From Sphingomonas sp. 35-24ZXX (GTDB taxonomy: Bacteria > Pseudomonadota > Alphaproteobacteria > Sphingomonadales > Sphingomonadaceae), in assembly GCF_000786215.1 (NCBI RefSeq), contig NZ_JROG01000003.1, positions 434,001 to 498,000 on the forward strand: a stretch of DNA of 64,000 bases, read 5' to 3'. Each line of letters opens with the position of its first letter. Within the stretch, counting starts at the first letter, position 1. Shown here piece after piece: positions 60,551-64,000 of the stretch. The notes under the pieces were generated by a model. It made no database searches. It was not told where the DNA came from and saw only the letters and a program-made list of their open reading frames with translations. Made by a program: the position numbers and the translations under genes.

Positions 60551-61723
60551 ATGGAAACCAAGGCCGGCGATCCCGGAGCCTTTCGGCAGTTTGACCTGAA
60601 CCGTGTCCCTTCGCCCGCGTTCGTGGTCGACGAAGCGGCGGTGCGGCGCAATCTGGCGATCCTCGCCGACGTCCGCGACCGCGCCGGCATCAAGATGCTC
60701 GCAGCGCTCAAGGCGTTCTCGTTCTGGCGACTGGGCGATGTGGTCAGCGAGTATCTCGACGGCACCTGCTCTTCGGGCCTGTGGGAAGCGCGAATGGCCT
60801 CCGACTATTATCGCGGCGAGGTTGCGACCTATTGCGCGGGCTACAAGGCCGACGATCTTCGCGAGATCCTGACGCTGTCCGACCATGTCATCTTCAACAG
60901 CCCGGGGCAGATTGCGCGATTCGCTGCTCTGGTTGAAGAAGCGCGATCGGATGGCCAGCAGTTTGATATCGGCCTTCGGATCAACCCGGCACTGCCACTG
61001 GGCGAAACCCCCAAATATGATCCCAGCCAGCCGCACAGCCGCCTGGGCCACCCGATAGACCAGCTTCGCCCCGAGCATCTCGAAGGCGTGTCGGGCATCC
61101 ACTTCCATTCGCTGTGCGAGCAGGATCTGGTGCCGCTGCAGCAGATCTGGGCAAAGATCGAACCATTGTTAGAGCCCTATTTCAAACAATTGAAATGGCT
61201 CAATTTTGGTGGAGGCCATCACATCACGCGCGCCGATTATCAGCGTGACGAGCTGGTCGAGTTCCTGATCGCGGTCAAGGCGCGCACGGGGTGCGAGATC
61301 TATCTTGAGCCCGGCGAAGCCGTCGCACTGGATGCAGGGATCCTGGTCGGCGAACTGCTCGACGTGTTCGACAACGGCATGAAGGTGGGAATCACCGACA
61401 TCTCGGCGACCTGCCACATGCCTGATGTAATCGAGGCGCCGTATCGTCCGGCGATGCTGAACGAACAGCCTGCCGCAGACCCGATACGGCTCGGCGGGCC
61501 CTCATGCCTGGCCGGTGACATCATCGGCGACTATGGCCTTCCCGTTCCGCTCGAACCCGGTCAGCGCTTCGCATTTCTCGATCAGGCGCATTATTCGATG
61601 GTAAAAACCAACACATTCAATGGTGTACCCTTGCCATCGATCTGGCTGTGGAACAGCGCCGATGACAGCCTGAATGAGATTCGCTCGTTCGGATATGAAA
61701 CATTTCGGGACAGGCTGGGCTAG
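60551..61723 (+). CDS. nspC: Carboxynor-/carboxyspermidine decarboxylase
   Basis: A 390-aa PLP decarboxylase of the alanine racemase fold, which removes the carboxyl group to give (nor)spermidine. PLP-lysine block KMLAALKAFSFW, the His block GIHFHSLCEQ, NFGGGHHIT and the C-terminal ISATCHMPDVIEAPYRP are NspC signatures. ATG at 60551 follows GAGAGAGAG. With the dehydrogenase upstream and ornithine decarboxylase downstream, a route to spermidine from putrescine and aspartate semialdehyde is complete. Confidence 0.93.
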   Translation: METKAGDPGAFRQFDLNRVPSPAFVVDEAAVRRNLAILADVRDRAGIKMLAALKAFSFWRLGDVVSEYLDGTCSSGLWEARMASDYYRGEVATYCAGYKADDLREILTLSDHVIFNSPGQIARFAALVEEARSDGQQFDIGLRINPALPLGETPKYDPSQPHSRLGHPIDQLRPEHLEGVSGIHFHSLCEQDLVPLQQIWAKIEPLLEPYFKQLKWLNFGGGHHITRADYQRDELVEFLIAVKARTGCEIYLEPGEAVALDAGILVGELLDVFDNGMKVGITDISATCHMPDVIEAPYRPAMLNEQPAADPIRLGGPSCLAGDIIGDYGLPVPLEPGQRFAFLDQAHYSMVKTNTFNGVPLPSIWLWNSADDSLNEIRSFGYETFRDRLG

Positions 61724-61809
61724 AAAAAGGGTACAAATTTCCACTTTACATGCGCCCCCCCCGATCCTATCTACGCCTTCCGCTGCCCCATGGGGACTTC
61801 CAATAACCG

Positions 61810-61840
61810 CAAGGCAGCCTTGTTGTTTGTTCTGTTTTTT
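61810..61840 (+). terminator. Terminator or attenuator-like hairpin before ornithine decarboxylase
   Basis: CAAGG-CAG-CCTTG (61810-61822) is followed by a T-rich run TTGTTTGTTCTGTTTTTT (61823-61840). It sits 15 bp before the TTG start of the decarboxylase gene and could terminate nspC transcription or attenuate the downstream gene. Confidence 0.55.
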
Positions 61841-61854
61841 GGGGGTCCCTTGAG

Positions 61855-63048
61855 TTGCACAATTTCCTTGATGCGCTGGAGCTGATTCAGGCTCTGACAC
61901 CGGCACAGCCGGTTACGCTGAACCGTCCGCAAGCGGCAACGCGCGCGGCGAAGTTCTTCGTTGATCGTTTCCCCGGCAAATCGCTTTATGCGGTCAAGGC
62001 GAATCCTTCGCCCGACCTGCTGCGCGTGCTGTGGAATGCGGGAATCACGCATTACGATGTCGCCTCGATTGCCGAGGTCCGGCTGGTTGCGGAGACGCTG
62101 CCTGAGGCGACTTTGTGCTTCATGCACCCGGTCAAGACGCCGGAGGCCATCGCCGAGGCCTATCACACGCATGGTGTGCGCGTGTTCTCGCTCGATTGCC
62201 GCGAAGAGCTCGACAAGATCGTCGCTGCCACCGGTGCCCCCGAGGACCTGACCTTGTGCGTCCGCCTGCGCGTTTCGTCCGAGCATTCGGAACTCAGCCT
62301 GGCATCGAAGTTCGGGACCGAGCTTACCGAAGCGCGCGACCTGCTCATGGCGACCCGTCAGGCCGCGGACAGCCTGGGCATCTGCTTCCATGTCGGCAGC
62401 CAGGCGATGAGCCCGCATGCCTATGTGCAGGCGCTCGATCGCGTGCGCGCGGCGATTGTCGATGCGTCGGTCACTGTGGACGTCATCGATGTCGGCGGCG
62501 GCTTCCCTTCGGCCTACCCCGGCATGCAGCCCCCGCCGCTGGAAGACTATTTCGCGATCATCGAACGCACGTTCGAAAGCCTGCCGATCAGCTATTCGGC
62601 CGAACTGTGGTGCGAGCCGGGCCGCGCGCTTTGCGCCGAGTACAATTCGATCGTCGTGCGCGTCGATCGCCGCCGCGGCGACGAACTGTACATCAACGAT
62701 GGCGCCTACGGCGCGCTGTTCGACGCCGCGCATATCGGCTGGCGCTTCCCCGTCCGCTATCTGGGCGACACGCGCAGCAGCACGATGGCCGATTTCGCGT
62801 TCTTCGGCCCGACCTGCGACGATATCGATTATATGGCAGGCCCCTTCCCGCTTCCGGCGGATATCAAGGCCGGCGACTATATCGAGATCGGCATGATCGG
62901 AGCCTATGGCGCCGCGATGCGCACCGCGTTCAATGGCTTTGGCACCAGCGAGCACTACACCGTCGCCGACGAGCCGATGCAGTCGATGTACACCGGCGAG
63001 GCCCGCCCGCACTGGCGCGCCGACAATGTGGTCAGCATCAACCGCTGA
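61855..63048 (+). CDS. Ornithine/lysine decarboxylase, type III PLP fold
   Basis: A 397-aa decarboxylase of the eukaryotic-ODC-like type III fold, giving putrescine (or cadaverine) for the polyamine pathway. The PLP lysine is in SLYAVKANPSPDLLR, the glycine loop in VIDVGGGFPSAYPG, the phosphate site in GICFHVGSQAMSP, and the catalytic cysteine in FFGPTCDDIDYM at the dimer interface. The start is TTG at 61855 with the GGGGG run 10 bp upstream. Together with its neighbours this completes ornithine to spermidine by the carboxyspermidine route. Lysine decarboxylase side activity is possible. Confidence 0.9.
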   Translation: MHNFLDALELIQALTPAQPVTLNRPQAATRAAKFFVDRFPGKSLYAVKANPSPDLLRVLWNAGITHYDVASIAEVRLVAETLPEATLCFMHPVKTPEAIAEAYHTHGVRVFSLDCREELDKIVAATGAPEDLTLCVRLRVSSEHSELSLASKFGTELTEARDLLMATRQAADSLGICFHVGSQAMSPHAYVQALDRVRAAIVDASVTVDVIDVGGGFPSAYPGMQPPPLEDYFAIIERTFESLPISYSAELWCEPGRALCAEYNSIVVRVDRRRGDELYINDGAYGALFDAAHIGWRFPVRYLGDTRSSTMADFAFFGPTCDDIDYMAGPFPLPADIKAGDYIEIGMIGAYGAAMRTAFNGFGTSEHYTVADEPMQSMYTGEARPHWRADNVVSINR

Positions 63049-63125
63049 CGCAATTAAGTTGCGATTGACAATCTATTGAGGCTGACGCAGTTTCCGCCCC
63101 TGTTTCGCAGGGGAGGAAACTGCCG

Positions 63126-63554
63126 ATGTCGGTCAATGTTCTGACGCCAGCCGCCGTGCTGGTGCTCTGGTCGCTTGTCATGCTGTTCTGGATGGCGGGG
63201 ACCCGCCTGCCAGCCGCCAAGAAAATGGGCGTCGATATCTCCAAGGCGGTGGGCGGTCGCGGCAGCGACCTGGACCCGGCCCTGCCGCCACAGGCAGCCT
63301 GGAAATCCCACAATTACGCGCATCTGATGGAACAGCCGACCATCTTCTATGCGACCATTGCAATTCTGGGTCTGGCTGGCGGTGCCACTGATACCTTCAA
63401 TGTCGCGCTCGCCTGGGGCTATGCGCTGATCCGCATCGTGCACAGCATCTGGCAGGCCACCGTCAACAAGGTGCAGACTCGCTTCCTGCTGTTCCTTGCC
63501 TCCACCCTGTGCCTGATCGGGCTGGCCATTCGCGCCCTGCTCGCAACGCTTTGA
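63126..63554 (+). CDS. MAPEG family membrane protein
   Basis: A 142-aa protein of the membrane-associated eicosanoid/glutathione metabolism family, with four transmembrane helices. Typical features are an N-terminal helix (ALVLWSLVMLFWMAGTRLP region), HNYAHLMEQPTIFYATIAIL with the family's E-x-P motif, and ALIRIVHSIWQATVNKVQTRF. Such proteins may be glutathione transferases or peroxidases, but bacterial members are mostly uncharacterised. It is followed 13 bp later by a second member. Confidence 0.88.
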   Translation: MSVNVLTPAAVLVLWSLVMLFWMAGTRLPAAKKMGVDISKAVGGRGSDLDPALPPQAAWKSHNYAHLMEQPTIFYATIAILGLAGGATDTFNVALAWGYALIRIVHSIWQATVNKVQTRFLLFLASTLCLIGLAIRALLATL

Positions 63555-63567
63555 AAGGGCCGCCACA

Positions 63568-64000
63568 ATGACACCCGCCATTCTGCAACCCGTCGTCGCC
63601 CTGCTCGCATGGACCATGGTCATGTGGCTGTGGATGTACGTCACCCGCATCCCCGCGATGCAGCGCGCCAAGATCGACGTCGCCAATCTCAAGGGCGGCA
63701 CCGGCAAGGATCTCGATGCGGTTCTGCCTGCCGACATCCAGTGGAAAGCACACAATTACAATCACCTGCTCGCCGAACCGACTATCTTCTATGCAGTCAG
63801 CATCGTGCTTGCGATCATTGGTCATGGCGAGGGTATGAACCTGACCGTGGCCTGGTTGTATGTTGCCCTTCGCGTCGCGCACAGCCTGGTGCAGGCGACG
63901 GTCAACCGCGTCGCGGTCCGGTTCCTGCTGTTTGCCGCGTCGAGCCTGTGCCTGATCGTGCTGATCTTCCATGCCGCCATCCCGGTGTTCGACCTGCATC
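63568..64000 (+). CDS. MAPEG family membrane protein, second copy, 3'-truncated by the window edge
   Basis: The first 144 residues of a second MAPEG protein, paralogous to the preceding one. The shared blocks are HNYNHLLAEPTIFYAVSIVLA, ALRVAHSLVQATVNRVAVRF and the helix pattern, with the two proteins differing in many other residues. The stop codon lies beyond the window. Tandem MAPEG genes imply a heteromeric complex or substrate divergence. Confidence 0.87.
   Translation, partial: MTPAILQPVVALLAWTMVMWLWMYVTRIPAMQRAKIDVANLKGGTGKDLDAVLPADIQWKAHNYNHLLAEPTIFYAVSIVLAIIGHGEGMNLTVAWLYVALRVAHSLVQATVNRVAVRFLLFAASSLCLIVLIFHAAIPVFDLH

Overview
This is a GC-rich chromosomal segment of an alphaproteobacterium, most likely a sphingomonad (Sphingomonadales). 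The evidence is the C4-pathway hemA, an ATP12-type F1 assembly factor, a membrane-anchored CycM-like cytochrome c, a CIRCE-controlled groESL, argH followed by a small lipoprotein gene and lysA, and an rsmI-yraN-gshB block behind an LpoA-like lipoprotein. The genus cannot be fixed from the sequence. I see no insertion sequence, prophage, CRISPR array or rRNA. There is one tRNA. The window cuts an alcohol dehydrogenase gene at its left edge and a MAPEG gene at its right edge.

Layout. 0-6.8 kb: a plus-strand acyl-CoA/alcohol catabolic operon (alcohol dehydrogenase, APH-like kinase, two SDRs, class C beta-lactamase-like hydrolase, FadJ-like multifunctional enzyme) closed by a terminator. 6.8-13.2 kb: a minus-strand block in which crcB, rluC, a gph-like HAD gene and a small membrane protein gene are chained by 4-nt start/stop overlaps and followed by ATP12; then sppA. 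13.3-15.8 kb: a bufferin-type operon (bufA, MNIO bufB, bufC, DoxX) for a copper-binding RiPP, preceded by a good ECF-type promoter. Back to back with it lies groESL with a perfect CIRCE. 18-26.5 kb: PfpI-like hydratase, MBL hydrolase, polA, Na+/H+ antiporter, pheA and cytochrome c. 26.5-29 kb: DUF2721 and an unrecognised three-gene operon (54-aa peptide plus two cupin/HEAT-like proteins that look like paralogues), the best candidate here for something undescribed. 29-34.2 kb: two hotdog thioesterases, a siroheme synthase with a remnant methyltransferase domain, lysA, an LptM-like lipoprotein, argH and TlpA. 34.5-42.3 kb: tRNA-Val, rph, rdgB, hemW, xerC, DedA, gshB, yraN, rsmI and a PBP activator. 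42.4-50.1 kb: tal, topA, dprA, plsY, murI and hemA. 50.1-54 kb: a cytochrome b561-YceI fusion and an exonuclease plus ATP-dependent ligase pair. 54-56 kb: btaA-btaB for the betaine lipid DGTS. 56-58.2 kb: ECF sigma, RskA-like anti-sigma and fasciclin protein, an arrangement known from mycobacterial SigK. 58.2-63 kb: threonine dehydratase and a polyamine cluster (carboxyspermidine dehydrogenase and decarboxylase, ornithine decarboxylase). 63.1 kb to the end: two tandem MAPEG proteins.

The genes are mostly housekeeping, with several envelope and stress modules. Copper buffering, heat shock, envelope stress (sigma, anti-sigma and fasciclin), glutathione synthesis, MAPEG proteins and periplasmic or membrane redox proteins all occur within one 64-kb segment. 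Hairpins of the CCCCTCCC/GGGAGGGG type recur between genes, and one lies inside the 5' end of hemW. All functions are inferred from sequence motifs and gene order read by eye; no database search was run.
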